From assembly GCA_964479585.1 (NCBI GenBank), contig CAYZMP010000014.1:1-33463 (forward strand): a DNA stretch of 33,463 bases. Reading direction: 5' to 3'. Source of the stretch: UBA6182 sp964479585. GTDB taxonomy: Bacteria > Bacillota_I > Bacilli_A > Erysipelotrichales > Erysipelotrichaceae. The translations under genes were made by a program, and so were the position numbers. Shown one piece after another: positions 21,230 to 31,068 of the stretch (position 1 is the stretch's first letter; the number at the start of each line of letters is the position of its first letter). A model generated the notes under the pieces. The model did no database searches. It was not told where the DNA came from and saw only the letters and a list, made by a program, of their open reading frames with translations.

Positions 21230-23824
21230 ATGAACAATGTCCACACTATTTTAGCACCACATGCAAACCATGCACAAATAATTTCTGATTTATTGAAACA
21301 AGACAAAGCTAAAGCAGGTGTTTCACTACTACCTTTTCATGTCTTTTTATCGCAACTAAGTGATAAGAGCAATAACACTGCTTTGTTTGTACAAGCATAT
21401 GACATCATTTTTAACAATCGATCATCCTTTTTAACATTAAAAGATAGTTTGCACTATCCAGAGATAGTTAAACAACTAGTTTTGTTTGTCAAAGAAATGA
21501 TTTCATATGATATCGAAATTGAATCATTACCTGAATCAAATCCAAAAGAAAAAGATATCAAGCACATTGTTTACTTAATTTATGATTTATTTAAACACTC
21601 TATTACACTATCAAAAATAAAGAAACATATTGTAGATGCTTCAGAAATTTCGATATATCCGTTTTATATGTCTATTTTTGATCATCAAGTAACTCAATTT
21701 TTAATTAAAAAGAAAGCAACTTATAAAAGTTATCCTACCTTTTTCAACCCTAACAAAAAAGCTCATTATGCACTAAATACTAGTAAGGAAGCAGAAGCTA
21801 TCACACAACATTTATACAAACACCCAAACCAAAAAACACTCATTGTATGTTGTGAGCAAGCTACTCTACCTTTGATGCTTACTACATTTTTAAGTCGCTA
21901 TCAACTCTCTTATTCGATTGACATTACTTTTCGTCCTTCCATTGTTGTTGATTACTATTTATTGTTGGTGGATTTTTATCTTACTAATGATATTGAATCA
22001 TTACTTGAGATATGTGCAAGCAAGATTTTTGATTCAAAATCTCAAACTGAACTAATACAATACATCAACTTAAGAAAATGTACGATGGATGATTTAATGA
22101 GACCATTAACTCATTATCAAAACGCTTCTTTCACTTCTAGCATCGACAAAAGAGATCAACAACAGCTTATCTCATTAGAAATAATGGCTGAAACTCAACG
22201 TCAAGCGATTGAGCAATACCTTCATAACAATGAATCAAGTCCTTATGTTATGGCTTTTAATGTTCTTGCAAAAAACATCAATGATTTTGATGAGCTTGAA
22301 CAACAAACCTTTTTTAAGATGAAGGAAATCATTGAAGACACCATTAAAACCTCAACTCAAACAGATCAACTAAGAAGTTTACTTGAGTACTTACTACTCT
22401 CAATTCAACCCACATCTTTAAAAGCAAATGAAAACATACACATTACTAACTTAAAAAATGGTTATCAGAGTGGGTATGATCAAGTGATTGTAGCTGGAGC
22501 AAACCAACAACATTTTCCCGCCTTTAGTAAACAAACTGGGATCATTGACGAAAACTACTTAGAAAAAATTAACTATCCTACCTTAGAAGAGCGATTATCT
22601 CATCATATTAAGCAATTAGATTATATTTATACATGTGCACCTTCTATCATATTTTCCTACTCCACATCTACTTTTGAAGGAAAGATTCAATCAGAATCCT
22701 TTGATTTAATCCAAGACATACCAAAGTCACCGTGGAAGATTTCCAAATTTGGAGAAGTTCCTAAAAAAACATACAAGCTAAAACCTGCCATTGCGAAAGA
22801 TCTCTTTTTTAAAGAAGATAGTGTTTATGGAAGTGTTTCGTCCTTTGAAGTGTTTTTTAATTGTCATTATCGATACTTTCTAAAATCTGGTTTAAAACTA
22901 TCCAACAACGACGTTGAACCAACGTTAGTTGCGCTGATGGGTACTATTGCCCATAACCTCGTGGAAGACTTAAAGAAAAACAAGGTTAATGAGTACAATG
23001 AAGTACAGCTAAAACATAAGGTTTCTGAATTCTTTAAAGATTTATACATCATCTATCCTACCCAAGTTGTTTATTGGCAATTTATTGAAACACGTTTGTT
23101 TGCTCAACTATCCTTAGCCATACAACGACTTCTTGCTGCTGAAAAAGATACAAGTTTTGAATTCTTCCAAGCAGAATTACAATTTGAGCAATCATGGGAG
23201 CTTGATGAAACACATAAAGTTATATTGAAAGGGTTTATTGATCGTATAGACAAAACAACTGATTTTATTCGTATACTTGATTATAAAAGCAGTGAAAAAA
23301 ACTTGTCTTATAAAGAAGTTAAAGCAGGACTTCAATTGCAACTATTAACCTATGCAATTGTTGCTGATAACTTGTTTACTCAAAAGATTTCAAGTGTCCA
23401 CTATTTCTCGTTTTTAAATGAGGTTGTCGATATATACAGTCAAAAAGTCAATCGAAATAAAATTGAGATAACTACGAAAGATGATTATTTGAAACTTTTT
23501 TACAACAAACACAAACTAAACTCATGGTTTTTAGATGCAGACGCTAGCATGTATCATAGCGATATGTTTGTAAAACAGCTGACTAGCACAGGTAAAGTAA
23601 GAAAAGATGGTCTTTATGATAAAGTAAAAGTTCATGAGTTTTTGCTAACTGCTTACTCTTATTTAGTAGATACCTTAGAAAAGGGAGATATTTTACGAAA
23701 TCCGGTTAAAAATGCATGCACCTACTGTGATTTTAAACAAATTTGTGTGTTTAAAGACAAATATCGTGAGTTACCTGATTTTGATGTAGAAAATACGCTA
23801 AAAGGAGATAAAAAGAATGCTTGA
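21230..23824 (+). CDS. addB: AddB/RexB subunit of the AddAB recombination nuclease
   Basis: An 864-residue AddB-type protein, well below the ~1160 residues of B. subtilis AddB. No Walker A is seen at the N-terminus (ILAPHANHAQ at that place), as in RexB. The C-terminal RecB-type nuclease shows RILDYKSS (about 684-691) and GLQLQLLTYA. The iron-sulphur Cys set is C545 region (FFNCHYRYF) and CTYCDFKQIC (about 829-838). With AddA it resects double-strand breaks up to a Chi-like site and prepares ends for RecA. It overlaps addA by 8 nt. Identity is firm from these motifs and the neighbour. Confidence 0.93.
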   Translation: MNNVHTILAPHANHAQIISDLLKQDKAKAGVSLLPFHVFLSQLSDKSNNTALFVQAYDIIFNNRSSFLTLKDSLHYPEIVKQLVLFVKEMISYDIEIESLPESNPKEKDIKHIVYLIYDLFKHSITLSKIKKHIVDASEISIYPFYMSIFDHQVTQFLIKKKATYKSYPTFFNPNKKAHYALNTSKEAEAITQHLYKHPNQKTLIVCCEQATLPLMLTTFLSRYQLSYSIDITFRPSIVVDYYLLLVDFYLTNDIESLLEICASKIFDSKSQTELIQYINLRKCTMDDLMRPLTHYQNASFTSSIDKRDQQQLISLEIMAETQRQAIEQYLHNNESSPYVMAFNVLAKNINDFDELEQQTFFKMKEIIEDTIKTSTQTDQLRSLLEYLLLSIQPTSLKANENIHITNLKNGYQSGYDQVIVAGANQQHFPAFSKQTGIIDENYLEKINYPTLEERLSHHIKQLDYIYTCAPSIIFSYSTSTFEGKIQSESFDLIQDIPKSPWKISKFGEVPKKTYKLKPAIAKDLFFKEDSVYGSVSSFEVFFNCHYRYFLKSGLKLSNNDVEPTLVALMGTIAHNLVEDLKKNKVNEYNEVQLKHKVSEFFKDLYIIYPTQVVYWQFIETRLFAQLSLAIQRLLAAEKDTSFEFFQAELQFEQSWELDETHKVILKGFIDRIDKTTDFIRILDYKSSEKNLSYKEVKAGLQLQLLTYAIVADNLFTQKISSVHYFSFLNEVVDIYSQKVNRNKIEITTKDDYLKLFYNKHKLNSWFLDADASMYHSDMFVKQLTSTGKVRKDGLYDKVKVHEFLLTAYSYLVDTLEKGDILRNPVKNACTYCDFKQICVFKDKYRELPDFDVENTLKGDKKNA

Positions 23825-26800
23825 AAAAAACAAAGAAATTAGTTCAGTTGCAATCAACACACTCGATAAAAATATCCTTGTTAGTGCTTCTGCTGGAGCA
23901 GGAAAAACAAAACTGCTTATTGATCGTCTTATTAAAAGAATAACCAAAGATCACGTTGATGTGACTCGTATTTTAGCTTTGACCTTTACTGAAGCTGCTG
24001 CTTTTGAAATGAAACATCGGCTTCAACAAGCAATTACTGAGCAATTAGAAAAAGATAATAGTGCCTTTTTAAAACGTCAATTATCGCTAATTGAAACTGC
24101 TTCAATCTCCACCATCCATTCATTTTGTCTTTCTATCGTCAAAGATTTTAGTTATGTACTTAATTTAAACCCAAAAATGGTGACTAACTTACTCGATGAA
24201 GCTACTAAAACTACGATGCTTCAACATTGCCTTGATGAAGTTATTGAACAAGCAACAATGAACAATAATGAATCTTTTTCTCTTTTAGTAGATCATCTAT
24301 GTCATAAAGTTCACGATTTAGAGCCATTAAAAACAGCGATTAAAGAAGTTATGAATGTTCGATCATCTAAAGTAGATCCTTACTTATGGGATGAAGAAAT
24401 CATACGTCTTAGTGATAAAAGATCGAAAATAACTGATTTACCAAGCAATATTGTAAACTTGATATCAGAAAGTGAATTACTAATTATTCATCAACTGCTT
24501 AATGTGGTAGCTAAAATACATAAAGACTACACATTCATATTAGAAGACTCCATACATGCTTGGGATAAAGTAAACCAACTTTTAAATAATTGTGAAACCT
24601 TTATAAACAATCGTGATTTTGCATCTTATCAACAATCATTTTTATGTATCGCTACAATTAAAACACCTACGATTAAAGATGATGATGCATATGCAAAACT
24701 CAGGGATTCATTTAATAAAATGTTAAAGAAAAAAGTTGAAAATATTCATAGTGAAGAAACTTATATGAATGATTTACACCAACAACAACCTTTGTTTAAA
24801 CAATTGCTCTTATTAGCTGATCAAACACAACAGCTGTTTCAACAAGTTAAAGTTAAACATCAAACTATGGATTTTGATGATATGGAAAAATATGCATTAG
24901 AGATATTAAATCATGCGCAGTTTAATGTATCTTCTGTTTATCAAGATCGATTTGTGGATGTCCTTGTTGATGAGTTTCAAGACACAAACGATATCCAACA
25001 TGAAATCATATCTAAGGTCAGTAGAACAAACAATGTCTTTCGAGTTGGAGATATCAAACAATCCATTTATCGATTCCGTAATGCTAAACCACAGCTAATG
25101 CGTGATCTTATTCAACATGAAAATGATAATAATATAAACCTTGTATTACCTAACAACTTTCGTTCTTCACAAGATATCGTACAATTTAATAATTTTGCTT
25201 TTAATGCATTTATGAATATCCCTACTTTTGAAGATCAATACACACAAGAAGATCATGTGTCTATTGGACTAGAAAGACAACTATCTAGAAACATTCCTGT
25301 TGAACTCGACATTATTGACATTGATATCGAGCAAGAAGAACAACATGAAGATAGTGAAAACAATGAACATGCATCGTCTAATGTTGAATTTGATGAAACA
25401 ACACAAGAAGGACAACTGAAAGCACGTCATATTGCAAAACGGATAACTCAGCTTTTACAAGAAGGTTATGCTTTTAAAGATATTTGTGTGCTTGTTAAAA
25501 CACATAAAACAAAAGCTTTCTTAAAAGATGTATTTGATGAAGTCAGTATTCCATATTTTATTGATACAAAAAGTGGCTTTTTTAATTCTCAACCTATACA
25601 AGATGTACTTACTTTTCTTCGTGTATTAGAGAACCCTGACGATAATATTGCTTTTGTGGGTCTTTTAGCGAGTCCTTTTTTCAATTACAGTTTTGATGAA
25701 CTTGCCAATTTAGCCATTATAAATCGTACTAAACATTTAACTTATTATGAGCTTATTAAACAAGAGCATCCTGAAGTAGCTGCACTATTGCATCAATTAA
25801 AAAAGGATAGTAAAGGTAAGAACTTAACAAGTATTCTGTCAATGATATACGATGTTAATAATTTTTATCACTTATCTTGTGATGAACAAGCAAAAATCAA
25901 CTGCGATTATTTATTAGAAAAAGCAGCCACACTCGATAAGCAACACAAACACTCTATTACCTATTTCCTTTCCATCATTAATAATTTGCAAGATGAAGTT
26001 AGCTCTGAAGCATTAGCAATTGGTAAAGATGAAGATGTTGTTAAAGTGATGACCATTCACCAATCAAAGGGATTACAGTTTCCAGTCGTCTTCTTTTGGA
26101 CAAACAATTCCAACAAAATTAACGATTTAACGAGCAAGATTATTGTGGATAATGATTTAGGAATCGGATTATATTCCATTCTTTTACCTCATCGATATAG
26201 AAGAACAAATATATTGCGTCAAGCAATCGAATTTAATAGTGTCAAAGCTGAACTACAAGAGCAAATTCGATTGTTGTATGTTGGACTGACACGTGCAGAA
26301 ACAAAAATGATTTGTGTAGCTCTTAAAAGCACTGAATCAAGCACTGACCCAATTGATCAATACATGATTTACAAGAAAAAGGGAAATGGATATTGGTTAA
26401 GCAGTCTATTTAAACAGTCCAATGAAAGCTTTTTAAAAATGAATGTTGTTTCTCCAACGCTTTCTGTAACTGAGATAAAATCATTAAAGCCTCTTATTAA
26501 GGACTCTCCTATCTTGCTTGAAAAGAAACATAAAAAAGAAGATAAAAAGCTTATTGCTTTTAAACCTTCACTTCAGTTTTATAATACACTAAAACAAAGT
26601 GAACGTGGTTCTCTAATCCATGATGCTTTATCACAGCTTATTACTCACTCCTTTGACATATCAGTCTTAGAACATTTAGATTTAGACACCATGATGAAAC
26701 AGCAAATACTCTCTTGGGTTAATGATCCATTAACAAAAGCATTAAAAGAACATCCTATGTTTAGTGAGTACCCGATTATTTTTACGATAAACAAACAGTA

Positions 26801-27014
26801 CCAACAAGGTTATATTGACTTACTTATTATGACACCATTGAAAAATATTATAATTGATTTTAAAAGTGATAAAGTTACTTCATCAGAAGCATTGATTACA
26901 AGACACTCTGATCAATTGAAAAACTATGTGTTTACAATCCAACATATTTTTAAAGATAAGGAAGTTGAAGCATTCATTTATAGCACTGAGCTACAAACTT
27001 ATATTGCAATTTAA
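23817..27014 (+). CDS. addA: AddA helicase-nuclease subunit
   Basis: A 1065-residue UvrD-type superfamily 1 helicase with a C-terminal nuclease. Visible are Walker A SASAGAGKT (about 24-32), motif Ia LTFTEAAAFEMK, motif II VDEFQDTN (about 383-390), motif III VGDIKQSIYRFR, motif V TIHQSKGLQFPVV (about 745) and motif VI RLLYVGLTRA (about 818-827). The nuclease domain has IIIDFKSDKV near residue 1011 and the preceding GSLIHDAL. It unwinds and degrades broken DNA ends with AddB. The ATG has AAAGGAG 8-10 nt before it, inside the addB end. A strong terminator follows 1 nt after the stop. Confidence 0.96.
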   Translation: MLEKNKEISSVAINTLDKNILVSASAGAGKTKLLIDRLIKRITKDHVDVTRILALTFTEAAAFEMKHRLQQAITEQLEKDNSAFLKRQLSLIETASISTIHSFCLSIVKDFSYVLNLNPKMVTNLLDEATKTTMLQHCLDEVIEQATMNNNESFSLLVDHLCHKVHDLEPLKTAIKEVMNVRSSKVDPYLWDEEIIRLSDKRSKITDLPSNIVNLISESELLIIHQLLNVVAKIHKDYTFILEDSIHAWDKVNQLLNNCETFINNRDFASYQQSFLCIATIKTPTIKDDDAYAKLRDSFNKMLKKKVENIHSEETYMNDLHQQQPLFKQLLLLADQTQQLFQQVKVKHQTMDFDDMEKYALEILNHAQFNVSSVYQDRFVDVLVDEFQDTNDIQHEIISKVSRTNNVFRVGDIKQSIYRFRNAKPQLMRDLIQHENDNNINLVLPNNFRSSQDIVQFNNFAFNAFMNIPTFEDQYTQEDHVSIGLERQLSRNIPVELDIIDIDIEQEEQHEDSENNEHASSNVEFDETTQEGQLKARHIAKRITQLLQEGYAFKDICVLVKTHKTKAFLKDVFDEVSIPYFIDTKSGFFNSQPIQDVLTFLRVLENPDDNIAFVGLLASPFFNYSFDELANLAIINRTKHLTYYELIKQEHPEVAALLHQLKKDSKGKNLTSILSMIYDVNNFYHLSCDEQAKINCDYLLEKAATLDKQHKHSITYFLSIINNLQDEVSSEALAIGKDEDVVKVMTIHQSKGLQFPVVFFWTNNSNKINDLTSKIIVDNDLGIGLYSILLPHRYRRTNILRQAIEFNSVKAELQEQIRLLYVGLTRAETKMICVALKSTESSTDPIDQYMIYKKKGNGYWLSSLFKQSNESFLKMNVVSPTLSVTEIKSLKPLIKDSPILLEKKHKKEDKKLIAFKPSLQFYNTLKQSERGSLIHDALSQLITHSFDISVLEHLDLDTMMKQQILSWVNDPLTKALKEHPMFSEYPIIFTINKQYQQGYIDLLIMTPLKNIIIDFKSDKVTSSEALITRHSDQLKNYVFTIQHIFKDKEVEAFIYSTELQTYIAI

Positions 27015-27047
27015 AACACCATACACATCTGTGTATGGTGTTTGTTT
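27013..27047. terminator. Strong bidirectional terminator between addA and prs
   Basis: AACACCATACAC and GTGTATGGTGTT (27015-27026, 27031-27042) form a perfect 12-bp stem with a 4-nt loop, T-rich on both strands (TTTGTTT plus, TTTT minus). It serves both converging genes. Confidence 0.92.
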
Positions 27048-28005
27048 AATCACTAAATAAGTTGTACAACTCACTAACTGGTTTATGATCATAAATTGCT
27101 TCAATGGTTTTCGCTAGCATAAAGCCAATCGAAATTTGCTTGATTTTTGGCTCTTTTCTTTTTTCAGGTGGAAGTGTAATGGAGTTTGTTATGACAACTT
27201 CTTTTACTTTTGAATTATGTATTCTTTCAACTGCATCTTTAGACAATATCCCATGAGATACTGCACAATACACTTCTTTAGCACCTTTATTATACAATAG
27301 TTCCACACCACCAATCATCGAACCACCAGTATCAATGATATCATCAACAACAATACATATTTTCCCTTCAACATCACCAATAATATTTAATGACTCTGAT
27401 ACATTTGGTTTTGTTCTTCGCTTATCAATAATAGCTATTGTAGAATCAGGAATTGAATCGGATAGTTTTCTTGCACGTGTCGCACCACCATGATCTGGTG
27501 AGACCACAACAACTTCTTCATCAAAGTGTTTCGCTCTAAAATATTGCCCAATCATAGAAACTGCTGTTAAATCATCGATTGGTATGTTGAAAAACCCTTG
27601 AATTTGTGGTGCATGCAAATCTAATGTCACAATTCGATCTGCCCCAGCAACTTGCAACAAATCAGCCATTAACTTAGCGGTAATTGGTTGCCTTGCTCGT
27701 GATTTACGATCTTGACGTGCATATCCAAAATATGGCATAACTACTGTCACTTCCCCTGCAGAAGCACGCTTAAAAGCATCCAATGCTACTAATATTTCCA
27801 TGTATCTTTCTGATACAGGATTACAGGTAGATTGAATTAAAAATACCTTTTTACCACGCACTGATTCTTCTGGCTCAACAATAATTTCACCATCTGCAAA
27901 ATGCCTTACAGCAATCTTTCCTCTAGTTAATCCTAAATATGAACAAATCTCCTCTGTTAAATCAATACTTGATGTCAATGCAAACACAATGATGTTATCT
28001 ACCAC
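27046..28005 (-). CDS. prs: Ribose-phosphate pyrophosphokinase (PRPP synthetase)
   Basis: A 319-residue class I PRPP synthetase: ribose 5-phosphate + ATP to PRPP + AMP, for nucleotide, His and Trp synthesis. Marks are the N-terminal HFADGEI region, the ATP flexible-loop segment YARQDRKSRARQPITAK, the metal/ATP motif DLHAPQIQGFF and the PRPP loop VVDDIIDTGGS. Length is normal. The start is GTG at 28005, with AGGAGAG 6 nt before it. It follows glmU by 15 nt in the same unit, the order also found in Bacillus (glmU-prs). Confidence 0.97.
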   Translation of the reverse strand: MVDNIIVFALTSSIDLTEEICSYLGLTRGKIAVRHFADGEIIVEPEESVRGKKVFLIQSTCNPVSERYMEILVALDAFKRASAGEVTVVMPYFGYARQDRKSRARQPITAKLMADLLQVAGADRIVTLDLHAPQIQGFFNIPIDDLTAVSMIGQYFRAKHFDEEVVVVSPDHGGATRARKLSDSIPDSTIAIIDKRRTKPNVSESLNIIGDVEGKICIVVDDIIDTGGSMIGGVELLYNKGAKEVYCAVSHGILSKDAVERIHNSKVKEVVITNSITLPPEKRKEPKIKQISIGFMLAKTIEAIYDHKPVSELYNLFSD

Positions 28006-28020
28006 GTTTATCTCTCCTAC

Positions 28021-29376
28021 CTATTTGTTTTTATATTTTTGGCCATAGCCCTGTTTGTTTTCTTGACGAACACGACCAATGGCCATATCTCCCTCGTCTA
28101 CATCTTTGTTAATGGTTGTACCTGCTGCCACTACAGCGTTTTTCCCCACCTTAACAGGCGCAATCAAATTAACATTACTACCAATAAATGCACCCTCTTC
28201 AATGATTGTTTTATATTTGTTTTTACCGTCATAATTTACCGTTACAACACCACAACCAAAGTTCACATCTTTTCCTACTTCTGCATCTCCAACATAAGTT
28301 AGGTGCGCACATCGACCATTTTCACCAATGATTGAATTTTTCATTTCTACAAAATTCCCAATTCTTGATTTTTCATGAACTACGGTTGCATTTCTCAAAT
28401 GAGCAAAAGGACCAATTTTACAATTTTCTTTAACAATGCTATCTGTAATACGACTTGAGTCTATGGTTGTATTATCAAATATTTCAGAATTGCAAATTAA
28501 GCAATTTGGGTAAATAGTGCATCCTTTACCAATTTTGGTCGATTTTTGTAAGTACACATTTGGATAAATAACACTATCCATACCTATTTGTACATCCACA
28601 TCAATGTATGTAGTTAATGGTTCAATAATGGTAACTCCATTGTTTAACCAATAGTCATTAACTTTTGCTTGTAACCACTTGTTTGCTTCTACTAGTTGTT
28701 TACGATCATTAATCCCCATCACTTCAAAGCTATCTTCAATTACAACTGTGTTAACTTTATAGTTATTTTTATTAAATATTTCAACCAAATCAGTTAAATA
28801 ATATTCTTTTTGTGCATTGTTGTTAGAAATATCTTCTAAATGTTTAAATAATAATTCGTTGTCAATGCAGTATATTCCTGTGTTAATTTCTTTAATATCT
28901 TTTTGCATGTCATTTGTATCTTTAAACTCAACAATTTTCTGAAATTTCCCATGCTCATCTTTAACAATACGACCATACATTGCCGGATCATCTAAGATTG
29001 TTGTCGCTACTGTTAAATCATGGTCTTTGTTAGCTTTGAATATTTCGTTTATTGTCTCTGGTTGTACTAAAGGGATATCACCATACATAATAAGTGTTGA
29101 TCCTTTGTTACCTTTTGCAATCTGAGCTTGTTTAACAGCATGGCCTGTTCCTAATTGCTCGTGTTGAGAAGCATAGAGTACACGATCACCTAAATGCGAT
29201 TGAATGCGCTCTGCATCATGCCCTACGACAACTACTTGAAAATCAATGTTGCATTTCTCTAAGTTATCCACAACATGCTCAATCATTGGTTTACCCAATA
29301 ACTCATGCATGACTTTGTTCTTATCTGATATCATGCGAGTACCTTTACCCGCAGCTAAAATAATTGAAGATCTCAT
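28021..29376 (-). CDS. glmU: Bifunctional GlmU (GlcNAc-1-P uridyltransferase / GlcN-1-P acetyltransferase)
   Basis: A 451-residue two-domain enzyme giving UDP-GlcNAc, the precursor of peptidoglycan and glycoconjugates. The N-terminal pyrophosphorylase has LAAGKGTRM (about 7-15), YGDIPLV and EYYLTDLVE; the C-terminal half is a left-handed beta-helix of hexapeptide repeats (NVYLQKSTKIGKGCTIYPN...) with the acetyltransferase residues HLRNATVV, GNFVEMKNS and HLTYVGDAEVG. AGGAGG lies before ATG 29376. A TACAAT -10 (29394-29399, minus) is the likely promoter. Presence of GlmU together with a 3D-domain lipoprotein suggests that the organism makes a cell wall. Confidence 0.97.
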   Translation of the reverse strand: MRSSIILAAGKGTRMISDKNKVMHELLGKPMIEHVVDNLEKCNIDFQVVVVGHDAERIQSHLGDRVLYASQHEQLGTGHAVKQAQIAKGNKGSTLIMYGDIPLVQPETINEIFKANKDHDLTVATTILDDPAMYGRIVKDEHGKFQKIVEFKDTNDMQKDIKEINTGIYCIDNELLFKHLEDISNNNAQKEYYLTDLVEIFNKNNYKVNTVVIEDSFEVMGINDRKQLVEANKWLQAKVNDYWLNNGVTIIEPLTTYIDVDVQIGMDSVIYPNVYLQKSTKIGKGCTIYPNCLICNSEIFDNTTIDSSRITDSIVKENCKIGPFAHLRNATVVHEKSRIGNFVEMKNSIIGENGRCAHLTYVGDAEVGKDVNFGCGVVTVNYDGKNKYKTIIEEGAFIGSNVNLIAPVKVGKNAVVAAGTTINKDVDEGDMAIGRVRQENKQGYGQKYKNK

Positions 29377-29415
29377 AAATCCCTCCTGTCATTATTGTAT
29401 AGGATTGCGTGACAT

Positions 29416-29450
29416 AAAAAAAGCCTTCACCCAAACATTCTGCTCTTTTT
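29416..29450 (-). terminator. Weak terminator of the rnmV-rsmA-ispE unit
   Basis: On the minus strand AAAAAGAGC (29442-29450) pairs with GCTTTTTTT (29416-29424) across the ispE stop codon with a 17-nt loop. The T-run itself is part of the stem, so efficiency may be low. Confidence 0.4.
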
Positions 29451-30236
29451 AACAAAAGGAACTTTGTCAAAATAGTGCTGTACTGCTTGATCTGCTAAGT
29501 CATCACTTAACGTTAACCCATAAACACTTGACCCTGTTGCACTAATCATCACTTTATCAAAACCAAAAGCTTCCAATTCTTCAATGTAATCTTTCAGTTT
29601 AGGGTATTTTTCGATTGCTCTACTTTCATAATCATTATGCATGTTATCAATTAATCGATTATATTCATTTTCTTTTAACGCTTCTACACACTCATCAATG
29701 GATTTACTGTTTTCAATAGAAAGTAAATCATCATATGTATCCTTCGATGAAATTCCAAAATTAGGTTTTAGAACAAAAGCATAAAAGTAGAGTTGACGAT
29801 CAATAGGAATCACTTTCTCTTTATCCACCATTACTGCTTGATTATCAATGCAATACATCGCTTCAGTTGATATCTCATCGGCTAACTCTAACCGTTGGTT
29901 TCTTGATAACCCAAGTTCATAGTACTCATTAAAATAATTAATCATGGTCGCAGCATTACTACTTCTACCACCAAGACCTGCTAAAGATGGAATGTTTTTA
30001 ACAAGATGAATTTTTTGTGGTGGAATAGTGAATTTCTTTTGAAATAGCTTGACTGTTTGTACAATTGAGTTCTTTTCATTTGTTGGTATATAAAATTTGT
30101 CACATGTAAAGACATCCTCTTTACTTTCTTTTATGTGAATACTATCAAACAAATCAATCGGTATATTTATCAATTGATACTGTTGACCAATTTTTTTTAA
30201 AAATATGTTAATAAATGCTTGTGCTCTAAGTTTCAT
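29427..30236 (-). CDS. ispE: IspE-family GHMP kinase homologue with altered active site
   Basis: By position (after rsmA) and overall alignment this 269-residue protein is IspE, 4-diphosphocytidyl-2-C-methylerythritol kinase of the MEP isoprenoid pathway. Agreement is clear in AFINIFLKKIG (family AKINLFLxxxG), IPSLAGLGGRSSNAA (IPxxAGLGGGSSDAA), KPNFGISSKDTY and the C-terminal MISATGSSVYGL. But key residues differ: the catalytic Lys is Phe8, the DGYH loop is shortened to QQYQ, GGGSSDAA is GGRSSNAA (R91, N94), the GSDV Asp is Glu125 in STEA, and GSGPT is ATGSS. It may be an inactive or repurposed kinase. It overlaps rsmA by 11 nt, so it is kept in the operon and looks like an intact, selected gene. 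Confidence 0.8.
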   Translation of the reverse strand: MKLRAQAFINIFLKKIGQQYQLINIPIDLFDSIHIKESKEDVFTCDKFYIPTNEKNSIVQTVKLFQKKFTIPPQKIHLVKNIPSLAGLGGRSSNAATMINYFNEYYELGLSRNQRLELADEISTEAMYCIDNQAVMVDKEKVIPIDRQLYFYAFVLKPNFGISSKDTYDDLLSIENSKSIDECVEALKENEYNRLIDNMHNDYESRAIEKYPKLKDYIEELEAFGFDKVMISATGSSVYGLTLSDDLADQAVQHYFDKVPFVKKSRMFG

Positions 30237-31068
30237 TTTTTACTATCACCTCAAACAATCTTTTAAAATCTTCAAATGCTAAACTTTGTGCACGAATGGT
30301 TGTTTCTAAATCCGCAAGCTGTAAATATTCATTAATTCTACTTGTATCTTTTACAATTTCCTTCAAATTATTCGCTAGTGTTTTTCTGCGAAAGGCAAAA
30401 CACTTTTTAATAAAATCAAATATCGGAGCATATGCTTCTTTATCTACGTCTTTTTTTGGTTGAAAAATCAGTATTGACGAATCAACATCCGGTTTTGGAT
30501 AAAAAACATGTTTAGAAACATCAAAAGCTAGTGAAACATCAAAGCAAGTTTGTGCATAAATAGAAAGAGCATTATATTGCTTGGAATCTTTTTTTGCTTT
30601 AAATCGTAATGCTACTTCTTTTTGAACCATTACCACGATTTTTTGTACATCGTGTGATGTCTCAAACAACTTAAACAAAATAGGTGTTGTTACATAGTAT
30701 GGTAAGTTTGCACAAACTGTAAAAGAACTAAATGGCAGTTGGTTTAGATCATATTGTAAAAAATCCTCATGCACAACCACTAAATTATCATACTCTAAGC
30801 AAGTATCTTTAAGTATGTTAACCATGGTTAAATCTATTTCAACAGCAACAACTTCTTTTGCATGCTCACATAGTGCTTGTGTTAAACTACCAATACCAGG
30901 TCCAATTTCAAGCACACAACTCGTTGAATCTATACTTGCGACCTTCACAATCTTATCAATAATGTTTCGATCAATAATGAAGTTTTGTCCTAAGTGTTTT
31001 TTAGCATGTAAACCATGATCTAATAACACTTCTTGTACACGTTTGTACGTTGCGATTGTTTTACTCAT
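30226..31068 (-). CDS. rsmA: 16S rRNA dimethyladenosine transferase RsmA (KsgA)
   Basis: A 280-residue methyltransferase that dimethylates the two adjacent adenines near the 3' end of 16S rRNA. Marks are the N-terminal KKHLGQNFIIDRNI, the SAM motif VLEIGPGIGSLT, the acidic VAVEID end of the second strand and the catalytic NLPYYVTTPI. The C-terminal helical domain contains FAFRRKTLANNLK. Its ATG overlaps the rnmV stop (ATGA), the same gene order as in Bacillus. Confidence 0.97.
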   Translation of the reverse strand: MSKTIATYKRVQEVLLDHGLHAKKHLGQNFIIDRNIIDKIVKVASIDSTSCVLEIGPGIGSLTQALCEHAKEVVAVEIDLTMVNILKDTCLEYDNLVVVHEDFLQYDLNQLPFSSFTVCANLPYYVTTPILFKLFETSHDVQKIVVMVQKEVALRFKAKKDSKQYNALSIYAQTCFDVSLAFDVSKHVFYPKPDVDSSILIFQPKKDVDKEAYAPIFDFIKKCFAFRRKTLANNLKEIVKDTSRINEYLQLADLETTIRAQSLAFEDFKRLFEVIVKNET

